Below are positions 53,816-63,338 of a DNA stretch of 64,000 nucleotides, piece after piece (positions within the stretch are counted from its first letter, which is position 1; each line of letters opens with the position of its first letter). The notes beneath the pieces are model-generated. The model did not search any database. It worked only from the letters and a program-made list of their open reading frames with translations, and was not told the DNA's origin. The stretch spans positions 124,001 to 188,000 of the forward strand of contig NZ_CAJEWD010000008.1 in assembly GCF_903994045.1 (NCBI RefSeq), in the 5' to 3' direction. A program made the translations under genes and the position numbers. This DNA is from Jeotgalicoccus meleagridis (GTDB lineage: Bacteria; Bacillota; Bacilli; Staphylococcales; Salinicoccaceae).

Positions 53816-55994
53816 AATACTTACCATAATCTAATTCTTGATAGAATTCTGATGCGTCATATTTATAGAGAGATTCTTCATCTTGACCATAGTAAATTTC
53901 ATAGTATTTTTTGATTACATCTTGTCCCATATACTGAGCAGGGAAGAATGGTACAGTCCCTGGCAAGGTAGGAAAGATAATTGAGAAAGCCATGTCAGGA
54001 TTATCATATGGTGCATAACCTAAATAAGTTTGATTAAGCACGGCTTCTCCTTCTCTAAAGCTCTCTGCCGTACCCGTTTTACCAGCGGCTTTTGGTTCTA
54101 ATTCGTGATAAGCATCCCAACCTGTTCCATACATATCTCGCGCTTGGTCATGAGTATTGAATACATCATAAAAACCAGCTTGGATTTGATCAATTTCAGT
54201 GTTGGTTAAGTCCACTGTATTTAAAACATTTGTGCCGTATGATTTAATGACTGCACCTTTCTCATTTGCATCAGATGATCTCACTTCTTTTGCCAAGTGC
54301 TGTTGCACTCGTTTTCCATCATTAGCGAAGGTAGACATGTACTGAGATAGTTGCAGTGCTGTATAAGTATCATATTGTCCAATCGCTAAGTTAAGCATAT
54401 CAGTCGCATCTAATTGTGGTGATAGTCCTGTTGCTTCATTTGGTAAATCAATACCTGTTGAAATTCCTAACCCGAATTGATTTAAACCATTTCTTAAATC
54501 ATAGCCTGCTTGTTGTATATCTGTAGGTAGTGTCATGTTCTGAGTGTAATCTAAGCCTAAAAGTCCTAGTGCAACCTTAAACATATATGAGTTTGATGAC
54601 ACCATTAAAGCTCTTTGATCATCTACAGGCACCCTACTATCAGTGTTAAAGAATGATGCTCTAGGTTGGTCACTTGAAATATAAAGTGGTTCATCAATGA
54701 CAACTTCGCCGACTTCAAAGACATCTTGTTGGTAACCAGTTGCAACGGTTGCACCTTTAATAGAAGATCCTGGAACATATGTTGCAGTCAAAGTACCATA
54801 ATCATAATCGACGATGTCTCCGTCTTCATTAATTTGTTTACCTACCATGGCAAGAATATCTCCATTATTTGGATCTTGAACGACGAGTTGAACAGTATCT
54901 ATATATTCAGGAATAATCGTATAATCTATATTGCCTCGTCCTTCATCCATTTGAACAATATCTTCAGCAAGTTTTCTAATTGATAGTAAATGATGTTCCG
55001 CAACTTTCTCTAACTCTTTTTGGAGTTCAATATCAATGGTTAGATATAAATCATCACCAGCTTTACCTTCTTGTATTGTTTCTTCACCGGTAATCTTTCC
55101 TGATTTGTCAGTGGTGTATTTAACTTGAGGTTTTTTACCACGTAAGACATCTTCATATTGGAATTCTAAATAAGATTTCCCTACCCTATCATTCCTAGAG
55201 TATCCAAGTGCTTGATAGTATTCTACTAGCTCTCTCGGCAATCCTTCTTCGTTGGTAGATACTTCACCTAAAATCGTTCTTAGAGTATCACCGTGAGGGT
55301 AATCTCTTTGCCAATCTAAACCTGTAGATATACCTGTTAGCTCGTCTAAGTCTTCATTGATTCTTGCAAATTCTTCGTCTGTGACATCTTCACTTTTCAC
55401 AATTACAGGGTTCAACTCACTTGCTGAAACCATAGTCACGTATACTGCTAAAGTATTTAAGTCTTCTTCACTCAAAATAGAATTAGCAAATTCTTCATCG
55501 ACTTGTTCATAAGCTTCTTCATTGAAGCTATCTTGAGAGATGCCACCATTTTCTAATAGAGTGACTTGTTCAGGCATGATCTTTTTTAACTCATTTGGGT
55601 AATTATTGATGAGATAATCCTGTTTATCTCTAAGAGTTAAACTGTCAGTATCCATAGTCAGGTAAGAGCTGAGCTCTTTGGCAACATCCATAATTTCGAA
55701 ATTAGACATATTTCTATGTCTGGTAAAATATATCGCCTGTTCTGATGAGTTTCCAACTAGTAAATTCCCGTTACGATCGTAGATCTCCCCACGTGGAACA
55801 CTTTGATTAATCTCAACGTATTGAGCATTTTCTACTTGTTCTTGATATGTATCACCTAAGACAATCTGTAGGTAACCGAGTCGAATAATAACGACTAAAA
55901 ACAAAATAAATATAACCAACATAATAATGTTGATTCGTGATTTGAGCACTTGTTTATTTATTGCATCTAAACTTTTAAATTTTGCACGTTTCAA
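53814..55994 (-). CDS. pbpA: Class B penicillin-binding protein (PbpA-like transpeptidase)
   Basis: This class B PBP cross-links peptidoglycan, probably during cell elongation. One N-terminal helix (INIIMLVIFILFLVVIIRLGYLQIV) precedes the pedestal domain (GEIYDRNGNLL) and the transpeptidase with the SxxK nucleophile in VPGSSIKGATV, SSNSYMFKVA as SxN and KAAGKTGTAE as KTG. The ATG pair at 56027 has no ribosome site and overlaps a TATGAT-like -10; the TTG at 55994 lies 9 nt after AAAGGG and gives 726 residues. It lies between sodA and pstS, as in B. subtilis. Confidence 0.9.
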   Translation of the reverse strand: MKRAKFKSLDAINKQVLKSRINIIMLVIFILFLVVIIRLGYLQIVLGDTYQEQVENAQYVEINQSVPRGEIYDRNGNLLVGNSSEQAIYFTRHRNMSNFEIMDVAKELSSYLTMDTDSLTLRDKQDYLINNYPNELKKIMPEQVTLLENGGISQDSFNEEAYEQVDEEFANSILSEEDLNTLAVYVTMVSASELNPVIVKSEDVTDEEFARINEDLDELTGISTGLDWQRDYPHGDTLRTILGEVSTNEEGLPRELVEYYQALGYSRNDRVGKSYLEFQYEDVLRGKKPQVKYTTDKSGKITGEETIQEGKAGDDLYLTIDIELQKELEKVAEHHLLSIRKLAEDIVQMDEGRGNIDYTIIPEYIDTVQLVVQDPNNGDILAMVGKQINEDGDIVDYDYGTLTATYVPGSSIKGATVATGYQQDVFEVGEVVIDEPLYISSDQPRASFFNTDSRVPVDDQRALMVSSNSYMFKVALGLLGLDYTQNMTLPTDIQQAGYDLRNGLNQFGLGISTGIDLPNEATGLSPQLDATDMLNLAIGQYDTYTALQLSQYMSTFANDGKRVQQHLAKEVRSSDANEKGAVIKSYGTNVLNTVDLTNTEIDQIQAGFYDVFNTHDQARDMYGTGWDAYHELEPKAAGKTGTAESFREGEAVLNQTYLGYAPYDNPDMAFSIIFPTLPGTVPFFPAQYMGQDVIKKYYEIYYGQDEESLYKYDASEFYQELDYGKY

Positions 55995-56063
55995 ACTAAT
56001 CAAACCCTTTAATAAAGTCCACATCATTTTATCATATTTATTTAGTATAGTCGTTAAATAAAA

Positions 56064-56090
56064 TAAAGACGAGGAAAATCCTCGTCTTTA
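56064..56090 (-). terminator. Terminator after sodA
   Basis: Arms AAAGACGAGG and CCTCGTCTTT flank a short AT loop and lead into ATTTTATTT on the minus strand. Confidence 0.9.
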
Positions 56091-56103
56091 CTAGTATAAA
56101 TTC

Positions 56104-56706
56104 TTATTTTGCAGCTTGGTAAAGTTCGTTAACTTTGTCCCAGTTTACTACGTTCCAAATCGCACTTAAATATTCAGGGCGTTTGTTTTGGTATTTAAGG
56201 TAGTAAGCATGTTCCCAAACGTCTACACCGAATACTGGAGTTTTACCTTCAGTTAATGGGTTATCTTGGTTTGGAGTTGAAACGATTTCTAATGAACCAT
56301 TGTTAACAACTAGCCATGCCCAACCAGATCCAAAGCGACCTGCTGCTGCAGCTTCAAAATCTTCTTTAAATTTATCTACTGAACCGAAAGCTGATTCAAT
56401 AGCTTCTTTTAAGTCACCTGATAATTCTTTTCTCTCTGGTGAAAGTAATTCCCAGAATAGTGAGTGGTTATAGTGTCCCCCACCATTGTTACGTACCGCA
56501 GTCTTGATGTCTTCTGGTACAGCATCTAAGTTTTTAACAATTTCTTCGATAGATTTAGACTCAAGATCAGTACCTTTAACTGCGTCGTTTAATTTTGTTA
56601 CATAAGTGTTATGATGTTTAGAATGGTGAATCTCCATTGTTTCTTTGTCGATTGTTGGTTCTAATGCATCATAAGCATATGGTAGTTCTGGTAATTCAAA
56701 AGCCAT
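56104..56706 (-). CDS. sodA: Superoxide dismutase (Mn/Fe)
   Basis: SodA removes superoxide. The metal ligands are visible: His in [13 protein letters not shown], His in NHSLFWE, then Asp and His in [16 protein letters not shown]. The length is 200 residues. The ending signature [10 protein letters not shown] is standard. GAAGGGAG precedes the ATG. It diverges from the DUF1189 gene, as in the Bacillus yqgB-sodA neighbourhood. I cannot tell Mn from Fe preference by sequence alone. Confidence 0.96.
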   Translation of the reverse strand: MAFELPELPYAYDALEPTIDKETMEIHHSKHHNTYVTKLNDAVKGTDLESKSIEEIVKNLDAVPEDIKTAVRNNGGGHYNHSLFWELLSPERKELSGDLKEAIESAFGSVDKFKEDFEAAAAGRFGSGWAWLVVNNGSLEIVSTPNQDNPLTEGKTPVFGVDVWEHAYYLKYQNKRPEYLSAIWNVVNWDKVNELYQAAK

Positions 56707-56796
56707 AAATAAAAATCTCCCTTCAAAATTGTTTACATCCTAAATATAGCAATTTGATGTTAGAATAACAATTAGATTGCTTAAATTTAAATTAAA

Positions 56797-56812
56797 TAAG
56801 ACCTAAGTCTTA
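56797..56812. promoter_or_regulatory. Inverted repeat before the DUF1189 gene
   Basis: TAAGAC and GTCTTA are separated by CTAA, 24 bp before the DUF1189 ATG, in the sodA/DUF1189 divergent gap. It could be an operator; I cannot match it to a known regulator. Confidence 0.25.
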
Positions 56813-56835
56813 GTCAATTAAATAAGGATGATTGC

Positions 56836-57585
56836 ATGAATTATTTTGAGTTCCATAAACGCTTATTAACGTTTAAGAAATATCCACTCTTTCGTACTGT
56901 ACCCTTTAGATACTTGCTCTTAAACATTTTACTCGTTTCTCTATTTATTTCCTTACCTTATATGGTCTCTATGGCAGGAACTTTAACTACCTTAGGAGAA
57001 TTAAAAAATGTAGAAAACGAAATACCGGAGTTTTCAATAGACAATGGTCAGTATAAAGGAGAAGAAAAAACTTTAACCTTAAATGAGAGTGAAGTTGTGT
57101 TTACAAGTTCAAAGTCTCGTGATGAAGTGAATGAAATTAATGATGATACAATTCTTGCATTTTTATCAGATGGAATTTACATAGCAGGATTTCAAAACAG
57201 TACCTTTAATTACAGTTTGATTGGTGATGTAAACGACAAAGAAAGCTTAGAAGAATTTGTAAACAGTCAGATGTCTAGCATATATTTTTATGTCTTCATC
57301 TACATATTAATATACGTAATCGTTATTTACTTCTTTATTTTTACTTTAATGCTTATTTTGTCATCTATCTTAAGTGGCATTGCAAAAGCACTCAATAAAA
57401 AGACTGATTATATGAACTGGTTTAAGCTTGGCTCTTATGCGGTAGTCATACCAAGTCTGTTAATCGGGATACTTGCTGTCTTGACCAGTCACTACTTCTG
57501 GTTCATTTTAATACTTGCAATTCCATCATATTTTTATTACTATAAAAAATTGCCTGTGAAAAAGAAAACAAAATCTAAGGCATGA
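56836..57585 (+). CDS. DUF1189 membrane protein (YqgB-like)
   Basis: This 249-residue membrane protein has an N-terminal helix (LLLNILLVSLFISLPYMVSM), an extracytoplasmic part (about residues 55-145) with the DUF1189 pattern KNVENEIPEFSIDNGQ, then three more helices (about 148-180, 200-225, 225-245) and a basic tail. YqgB in B. subtilis is the same family next to sodA. Function is unknown; some family members are maltodextrin-utilisation-like by name only. Confidence 0.82.
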   Translation: MNYFEFHKRLLTFKKYPLFRTVPFRYLLLNILLVSLFISLPYMVSMAGTLTTLGELKNVENEIPEFSIDNGQYKGEEKTLTLNESEVVFTSSKSRDEVNEINDDTILAFLSDGIYIAGFQNSTFNYSLIGDVNDKESLEEFVNSQMSSIYFYVFIYILIYVIVIYFFIFTLMLILSSILSGIAKALNKKTDYMNWFKLGSYAVVIPSLLIGILAVLTSHYFWFILILAIPSYFYYYKKLPVKKKTKSKA

Positions 57586-57588
57586 TGG

Positions 57589-57617
57589 TTACATTATTTT
57601 GTATTTTTGCTTATAAT
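57589..57617 (+). promoter_or_regulatory. ispG promoter
   Basis: TTACAT and TATAAT are spaced 17 nt, about 45 nt before the ispG start. Confidence 0.6.
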
Positions 57618-57661
57618 GATAGATAGAAATTAGAAAGAAATTTAAGATTAGGGGCTTGTAT

Positions 57662-58774
57662 ATGTCTGCAATTACACATCGTACAAAAACTAGAAAAGTT
57701 AAAGTTGGCGATCTTACCATCGGCGGTGCTGATGAGATAATTATTCAAAGTATGACAACTACTAAAACTCATGACGTTGAAGCAACAGTGAAACAAATTA
57801 ATGAGCTTGAAGAAGCAGGTTGTCAAATTGTTCGTGTAGCTTGTCCTAAAGAAGAGGACGCTCTTGCGATTTCAGAAATTAAAAAACGCATCAACATTCC
57901 ACTTGTTGTAGATATTCACTTCGACTATAAACTTGCACTATTAGCAGTTGAAGGCGGCGCTGATAAAATCAGAATCAACCCAGGTAATATTGGGCGTCGT
58001 GAAAAAGTCGAAGAAGTTGTTAAAGCATGTAAAGCAAAAGGTATACCGATTAGAATTGGTGTCAACGCTGGTAGCTTGGAACGTCATATTATTAAAAAAT
58101 ATGGCTACCCTACTGCAGATGGTATGGTGGAGAGTGCCTTACACCATATTAAAATTCTAGAAGATCTAGACTTCCATGACATCATTGTTTCTATGAAAGC
58201 TTCAGACGTTAATCTTGCAATAGAAGCGTATGAAAAAGCAGCTAAAGCTTTTGACTACCCACTTCACATTGGTATTACTGAAAGTGGTACCTTATTTGCC
58301 GGAACAGTTAAAAGTGCAGCTGGACTAGGTACAATCATTTCTAAAGGAATTGGTAATACAATGCGTATTTCATTGTCTGCTGATCCTGTTGAAGAGGTAA
58401 AAGTTTGTAAGGAACTACTAAAAACGTTTGGTCTAGCATCAAACGCAGCAACTTTAATTGCATGTCCAACATGTGGTAGAATTGAAATCGACTTAATTTC
58501 CATTGCAAACGAAATGGAAGAATACATTTCTACAGTGAAAGCACCATTAAAAGTAGCAGTTCTAGGCTGTGCGGTTAATGGACCAGGTGAAGCACGCGAA
58601 GCCGATATCGGAATTGCCGGTGCACGTGGTGAAGGTTTACTCTTCATGCATGGTAAGACAGTAAGAAAAGTTCCAGAGGAAACAATGGTAGATGAATTGA
58701 AGAAAGAAATTGATATCTTAGCTGAAGAATATCATGAGAAAAAACGCTTAGAAAAAGAAGAAGCGAATTCATAA
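57662..58774 (+). CDS. ispG: 4-hydroxy-3-methylbut-2-en-1-yl diphosphate synthase IspG
   Basis: IspG (GcpE) reduces MEcPP to HMBPP in the MEP route. The TIM-barrel part has [24 protein letters not shown] and INPGNIG. The 4Fe-4S site is given by CPTCGR and [16 protein letters not shown]. The ATG at 57662 lies 7 nt after AGGGG and gives 370 residues. It forms a monocistronic unit ending at a strong terminator. With dxs and ispH here it shows that the organism uses MEP. Confidence 0.96.
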   Translation: MSAITHRTKTRKVKVGDLTIGGADEIIIQSMTTTKTHDVEATVKQINELEEAGCQIVRVACPKEEDALAISEIKKRINIPLVVDIHFDYKLALLAVEGGADKIRINPGNIGRREKVEEVVKACKAKGIPIRIGVNAGSLERHIIKKYGYPTADGMVESALHHIKILEDLDFHDIIVSMKASDVNLAIEAYEKAAKAFDYPLHIGITESGTLFAGTVKSAAGLGTIISKGIGNTMRISLSADPVEEVKVCKELLKTFGLASNAATLIACPTCGRIEIDLISIANEMEEYISTVKAPLKVAVLGCAVNGPGEAREADIGIAGARGEGLLFMHGKTVRKVPEETMVDELKKEIDILAEEYHEKKRLEKEEANS

Positions 58775-58776
58775 GT

Positions 58777-58820
58777 AAAAAAACTCTCTCCTTATCAATT
58801 GATAAGGAGAGAGTTTTATT
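58777..58820. terminator. Bidirectional terminator between ispG and zur
   Basis: Long perfect arms AAAACTCTCTCCTTATC and GATAAGGAGAGAGTTTT with a short AATT loop. Confidence 0.94.
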
Positions 58821-59234
58821 TTAAGCACAATTTTCACATAAGCCGTAGAGTTCTATTTTGTGACTATTTATTTTCACTCCTGATAGTTCCTCTTCCCACT
58901 TAGCAACTGGACAATAGCTAATAACTTGTATTTCACCACAACGCTCACAAATAAAGTGATGGTGGTGATGATCTGTACAAGAAATCTTATACTGCATTTC
59001 TCCACCGAAACTTGTTTTCTCTAGGACATTAATATCATTTAAAGTGTGTAGATTTCTATAGATTGTGTCATATGAAATACCTGGATATTCATTACTCATC
59101 ATTGTTTGAATTTCTTTTGCGGATAAATATCTTTCATCCTGCATGAATAATTCAATCATTCTTAGACGTTTTTTTGTCACTTTGAAATTTGCTTCTTTGA
59201 GTAATTCTTTATAATCATTGAGTTCTTTGTGCAT
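58821..59234 (-). CDS. zur: Zinc uptake regulator Zur (Fur family)
   Basis: This Fur-family protein is assigned as Zur because it is the last gene of a znuC-znuB-zur unit with Zur boxes upstream. It has the winged helix (GISYDTIYRNLHTLN), a HHHHHF cluster and two CxxC pairs (CERC, CENC) for structural zinc. The ATG at 59234 has GGAG 9 nt upstream and overlaps znuB by 20 nt; it yields 137 residues. Confidence 0.88.
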   Translation of the reverse strand: MHKELNDYKELLKEANFKVTKKRLRMIELFMQDERYLSAKEIQTMMSNEYPGISYDTIYRNLHTLNDINVLEKTSFGGEMQYKISCTDHHHHHFICERCGEIQVISYCPVAKWEEELSGVKINSHKIELYGLCENCA

Positions 59235-60060
59235 TTCTAACAACTCCTATACGATTTAACAATAACGTGAATAATAGAATGGCGATAGACACTAGAACAA
59301 TTGTACCTCCAGGTGAGATATTTAAGTGGAAGCCTAAGAATAAGCCGACAATAACTGAAATCTCTCCTAAGATGATACTGACAAACATCAACTGCTTAAA
59401 ACTAGAAGTAATTCTCATAGCACTCGCAACAGGTAAGGTCATCATTGCAGAGACAAGTAAAATACCAACGATTCTCATTGATGCACTGATTACCAAAGCC
59501 ACTAAAATAATAAAAATCACATGAATATATTTATTTATTTTCATGACGCCTGCATATTCTTCATCAAATGAAATCAAAAACATCTCTTTATAAAGAAGAT
59601 AAACAAATAATAATACAATGACGCCTATCACTGATATCAACAACAGATCACTAAAACTTACTGCACTGATACTACCAAATAAATAACCAAATAAATCTTG
59701 ATTGAATCCATTGGCTAAAGATAAAAATAATACACTAAGCGCAATACCTAGACTCATGATAATTGGGATTGCAATTTCAGAATAATGTTTGTAGACAGTT
59801 CGTAAGCGTTCGATTCCAAGTGAACCGACTACTGAAAAAATAATCCCTGAAAGTATAGGATTAATGACAATATTAAGCACTGAAGACAAATATACCCCAA
59901 AAGCAATACCACCTAGTGCAACGTGACTCAAAGCATCTGCGATTAGTGATAAGCGTCTAACTACTATAAAAGTCCCTAATAGAGGTGCTATTAAACCAAC
60001 AATCAAACCACTAATAAAAGAATAACGCATGAAATCATAATTTAAGATTGCTTCAATCAT
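59215..60060 (-). CDS. znuB: Zinc ABC transporter permease ZnuB-like
   Basis: This ABC-3 family permease has eight or nine helices and the motif VRRLSLIADALSHVALGGIAFGVYL near residues 35-60 that is typical of zinc/manganese permeases. The length is 281 residues from the ATG at 60060, 8 nt after GGGAG and overlapping the znuC stop as ATGA. The metal is inferred to be zinc from Zur in the operon. No substrate-binding protein gene (znuA) is adjacent. Confidence 0.9.
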   Translation of the reverse strand: MIEAILNYDFMRYSFISGLIVGLIAPLLGTFIVVRRLSLIADALSHVALGGIAFGVYLSSVLNIVINPILSGIIFSVVGSLGIERLRTVYKHYSEIAIPIIMSLGIALSVLFLSLANGFNQDLFGYLFGSISAVSFSDLLLISVIGVIVLLFVYLLYKEMFLISFDEEYAGVMKINKYIHVIFIILVALVISASMRIVGILLVSAMMTLPVASAMRITSSFKQLMFVSIILGEISVIVGLFLGFHLNISPGGTIVLVSIAILLFTLLLNRIGVVRNAQRTQ

Positions 60061-60839
60061 TGACAACACTCCCTATCGTGACTGTGAGACACAAGTTGTA
60101 AAGGGAAACCATAAATCTTAGATAGTTCAGCTTCTCCTAAATTTTTGAATTCTTCATTAGTACCATGGAAGTGTAAATGTTCATTTAAACATGCAACCTT
60201 ATCTGCATTATCAACTACTACACCGATATCATGTGTCACTAAGCAAATAGTGACATTCTCACTTTTCAATTTTAATAAGACATTGTAAAAATCTTTAACG
60301 TGCTGGCCATCAATGCCTTCGGTCGGTTCATCTAAAATTAAGACCGAAGGTTTATTAATCAATGCTCTTGCTATAAAGACTCTTTGAGTTTGGCCACCCG
60401 ATAAATTAGAGATATTTTGATTTTTTAAATTTTCAATATCTAAAAGTTTTAGCACATCGTCTAATGCTGTATAGTCTTTATTATTGAAACGTTTAAACAA
60501 ACCTTTCTCCTTAGTTAAGCCACTTAAAACCACTTCTTTTACCGTAGCAGGAAAGCCCTTAGCATTTAAAGCAGCCTTTTGAGATACATAACCAATCTCT
60601 TGCCAGGCGTTAAATGACTTTCTACTTTTACCATTGATTAATATCTCCCCTTCTTGCATCCGATAAACCCCTAGTATTAATTTAAGTAAGGTTGATTTAC
60701 CAGAGCCATTTGGCCCGACGATTGCTAAAAAGTCTCCCTTATTAATCGAAAAGGAAATATTTTTTAAAGCGGGTGTCGCTTCTAATTTGTCTTTATATTG
60801 ATAGCTGACATTTTTTAATTCAAAAACTGGTGCTTCCAT
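60057..60839 (-). CDS. znuC: Zinc ABC transporter ATP-binding protein ZnuC-like
   Basis: This ATPase powers the importer. Walker A is GPNGSGKST, the signature LSGGQTQRVFIARAL and Walker B VLILDEPTEGID. The C-terminal part contains His/Cys residues (SHDRECC) common in metal-transport ATPases. I use the ATG at 60839, 8 nt after AAGGAG (260 residues). It is the first gene of the zinc operon, with two Zur boxes just upstream. Confidence 0.91.
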   Translation of the reverse strand: MEAPVFELKNVSYQYKDKLEATPALKNISFSINKGDFLAIVGPNGSGKSTLLKLILGVYRMQEGEILINGKSRKSFNAWQEIGYVSQKAALNAKGFPATVKEVVLSGLTKEKGLFKRFNNKDYTALDDVLKLLDIENLKNQNISNLSGGQTQRVFIARALINKPSVLILDEPTEGIDGQHVKDFYNVLLKLKSENVTICLVTHDIGVVVDNADKVACLNEHLHFHGTNEEFKNLGEAELSKIYGFPLQLVSHSHDRECCQ

Positions 60840-60869
60840 TCGCATGACTCCTTTTCTTGTCCCTTGTAA

Positions 60870-60913
60870 ATTATAAAGTAATCATTACGATTTGTAAATA
60901 GGAATCATTACGA
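60870..60913 (-). promoter_or_regulatory. znuC promoter with two Zur boxes
   Basis: TTTACA (60893-60898) and TATAAT (60870-60875) are spaced exactly 17 nt on the minus strand. The spacer holds TCGTAATGATTACTT (60876-60890), and a second copy TCGTAATGATTCCTA (60899-60913) lies just upstream; both are close to the Zur consensus TCGTAATNATTACGA. Zur plus zinc should block polymerase here. Confidence 0.75.
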
Positions 60914-60944
60914 AAATAAAAAAGAACACTCTAAAGTGTTCTTA
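60914..60944 (-). terminator. Terminator after nfo
   Basis: Arms AAGAACACT and AGTGTTCTT with a TTAG loop and TTTTTT after it on the minus strand. Confidence 0.9.
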
Positions 60945-61847
60945 GCTTAATTCATTTAAAGCTGGATTAATCTTGTACAGGAGATTTGGATCAAAAGTCC
61001 CGGATTTAATCATGTCAATCTCATATTTATAAGGGGCATTTCTATTTTTCTTATCTGGTCCAACAAATGGTGTTTCTAAAATTTTAGGTATATCTTTAAA
61101 TTCTGAATGGTTCACAATATAGGATAAGGCATCGAAGCCGATGTGACCAAAACCAAAGTTTTCATGTCTGTCTTTATGAGCACCGCGCTCATTTTTTGAA
61201 TCATTGATATGGAGTACTTTGATTCTTTCAATGCCAATTATTTTATCAAATTCATTAAGGACACCGTCAAAATCATTTTTAATGTCATAACCAGCATCGT
61301 GAACATGACAAGTATCGAAAGTGACACTCAATCTTTCATTATGTGTAACACCTTCTATAATAGCGTGAAGTTCTTCAAAAGTGCGTCCAATCTCACTACC
61401 CTTACCAGCCATAGTTTCTAAAGCAATATCCACCTTATGATCATTGGTCAGTACTTCATTTAGACCTTTTATAATCTGCTTTATACCAGCGTCACTTCCA
61501 GCACCAACATGTGAACCAGGATGTAGAACAATCTGATTTGCACCTAAGGCTGCAGTTCTAACAATTTCTTCTTGTAAAAAATCCACACCTAATTCAAAGA
61601 CATAGTCTTTCACTGTATTTGCGATATTAATAATATAAGGCGCATGAACGACAAAGTTTTCTATACCAAGTGCCTTCATCTCTTCTTGTCCAGCCTCAAT
61701 ATTTAACTCATTAATATCTTTACGTCTTGTATTTTGTGGTGCCCCAGTGTAAATCATAAATGTGTTAGCACCATATGAAGCTGCAGTTTCTACTGATCCT
61801 TGTAACATTTTCTTGCCACTCATGGAAACATGGGAACCTAATAACAA
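60942..61847 (-). CDS. nfo: Endonuclease IV (AP endonuclease)
   Basis: Nfo cuts DNA at abasic sites using three zinc ions. The TIM barrel shows [77 protein letters not shown], all known metal-site segments. It is very similar to the staphylococcal protein. The TTG at 61847 has GAGG 9 nt upstream and yields MLLGSHVS..., 301 residues. It follows cshB with a 12-bp gap. Confidence 0.95.
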   Translation of the reverse strand: MLLGSHVSMSGKKMLQGSVETAASYGANTFMIYTGAPQNTRRKDINELNIEAGQEEMKALGIENFVVHAPYIINIANTVKDYVFELGVDFLQEEIVRTAALGANQIVLHPGSHVGAGSDAGIKQIIKGLNEVLTNDHKVDIALETMAGKGSEIGRTFEELHAIIEGVTHNERLSVTFDTCHVHDAGYDIKNDFDGVLNEFDKIIGIERIKVLHINDSKNERGAHKDRHENFGFGHIGFDALSYIVNHSEFKDIPKILETPFVGPDKKNRNAPYKYEIDMIKSGTFDPNLLYKINPALNELS

Positions 61848-61859
61848 TCTTATCAACCT

Positions 61860-63197
61860 CTATTTATTATCTCTTTGTTTACGTTTCTTTTCATTTCTAC
61901 TTTTGGCTTTTGCATAACGTCGTCTTTCCTGACGTTCTAGTTCTTCTTTTTGATATTTCATCTTTTTCTTATAGCCAGGTTTGACTTTTTTCGGTGCACG
62001 TACTTTATAGTTTTGAGATGTATTAGTTTTAGAACGACTTTGTCTGTTACCTCTCATCGTACGGTCTTTAATTTCTTTTAGTTCACCACCGCGTATATCC
62101 TCATGATTAAAGACATAACCTTTTTTCTCAAGTTCATCTATGAGATTTTCTTCTGATGGCTCATATAAAGTAATTGCTACACCAGTATATGCACCCCGTC
62201 CAACTCGTCCAGAACGATGTGTAAAGAATTCGATTTGTTTTGGTATATCGTAGTTAATAACATGAGATGCACCATCAAAGTCTAGTCCACGTGCTGCTAA
62301 ATCACTTGCTACTACCCAGTGATATTCTAGATTTTCAATCTTTTTGATCTCTTGGCTTCTCTCTCTCGGTTTTAAGCCACCATGAAACAGTCCAACATTA
62401 ACTTTATTTTCTTTTAAATATACAAAAAGCTCATCTGCTCTCTCTCTAGAGTTTGCAAATATTAGACCGATATACGGGCTGATCGTCGTCACTAATTGCA
62501 GTGTTTTTTCAAATTTAGATGCACCTTTAACGGGTACCAAACTATAATGAATAGAAGCTTTATTTGTTGGGCTATCTATAACAATCGTCTCAGTATTACC
62601 AATATATTTTTCCATAAAATGCTTAAGAGGTTCTGGGATAGTCGCAGAAAATACGAGGAACTGACTATCATTTGTGATGCGGTTAGATATATAATCCACA
62701 TCATTCATAAAGCCTAAATCAACCATTAAATCTGCTTCATCAATAACAATTGACCAAGCGTCATGAATATCTAGGTCTTGACTATCAATTAAATCTTTAA
62801 TTCTTGTTGGTGTGCCAATAACGAGCTGCGGTCTAGATTTCGCTCTTTCCTCGTCTTTTTTAATATCTGTCCCACCTATGAAAGAACGAACACTGATATC
62901 ACCGTAATATTCAACTACTTTTTTGGCCATGTTCTCAAGTTGTTTTGATAACTCTCTTGTGGGTGCTAGAATAATCACTTGGGTCGTGTTTAACGTTTGA
63001 TCAATTTTTGCTATTAATGGCAGTAAAAATGCATGACTTTTACCACTACCAGTCGCTGACTGTGCAACGACATTAGCTCCTTTGAAGACTTTTGGGATGA
63101 CGCGTTCTTGTACCATAGTCGGATGAGTAAACCCAATTTCTTCAATTGCTTCTATCATTTTGTCATCAAACTCAAATCTATTAAATGCTTTTGACAT
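61860..63197 (-). CDS. cshB: DEAD-box RNA helicase CshB
   Basis: CshB unwinds RNA and is linked to cold adaptation. Motifs include ATGSGKS (I), PTRELSKQ (Ia), DEAD (II), FSATIP (III) and HRSGRVGRGAYTG (VI). A very basic C-terminal tail (residues about 395-445, many Lys/Arg) is typical of this subfamily. The ATG at 63197 has AGGTG upstream, 445 residues. Position next to nfo matches yqfR-yqfS. Confidence 0.93.
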   Translation of the reverse strand: MSKAFNRFEFDDKMIEAIEEIGFTHPTMVQERVIPKVFKGANVVAQSATGSGKSHAFLLPLIAKIDQTLNTTQVIILAPTRELSKQLENMAKKVVEYYGDISVRSFIGGTDIKKDEERAKSRPQLVIGTPTRIKDLIDSQDLDIHDAWSIVIDEADLMVDLGFMNDVDYISNRITNDSQFLVFSATIPEPLKHFMEKYIGNTETIVIDSPTNKASIHYSLVPVKGASKFEKTLQLVTTISPYIGLIFANSRERADELFVYLKENKVNVGLFHGGLKPRERSQEIKKIENLEYHWVVASDLAARGLDFDGASHVINYDIPKQIEFFTHRSGRVGRGAYTGVAITLYEPSEENLIDELEKKGYVFNHEDIRGGELKEIKDRTMRGNRQSRSKTNTSQNYKVRAPKKVKPGYKKKMKYQKEELERQERRRYAKAKSRNEKKRKQRDNK

Positions 63198-63286
63198 ATA
63201 TGTCACCTATTCCTTTTTAAACTCTTTATAATTATAACTAAAATTAGCTATTTCTGCTATAATATTCGTTTAACCAGCACGAACAT

Positions 63287-63314
63287 TTGAAAGTCGTGAA
63301 AAATTAAGTATAAT
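63287..63314 (+). promoter_or_regulatory. ispH promoter
   Basis: TTGAAA and TATAAT are spaced 16 nt, 25 nt before the ispH start. A second TATAAT lies further upstream. Confidence 0.55.
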
Positions 63315-63338
63315 CAAGGTTAAGGAGGAGTTAAGCTA

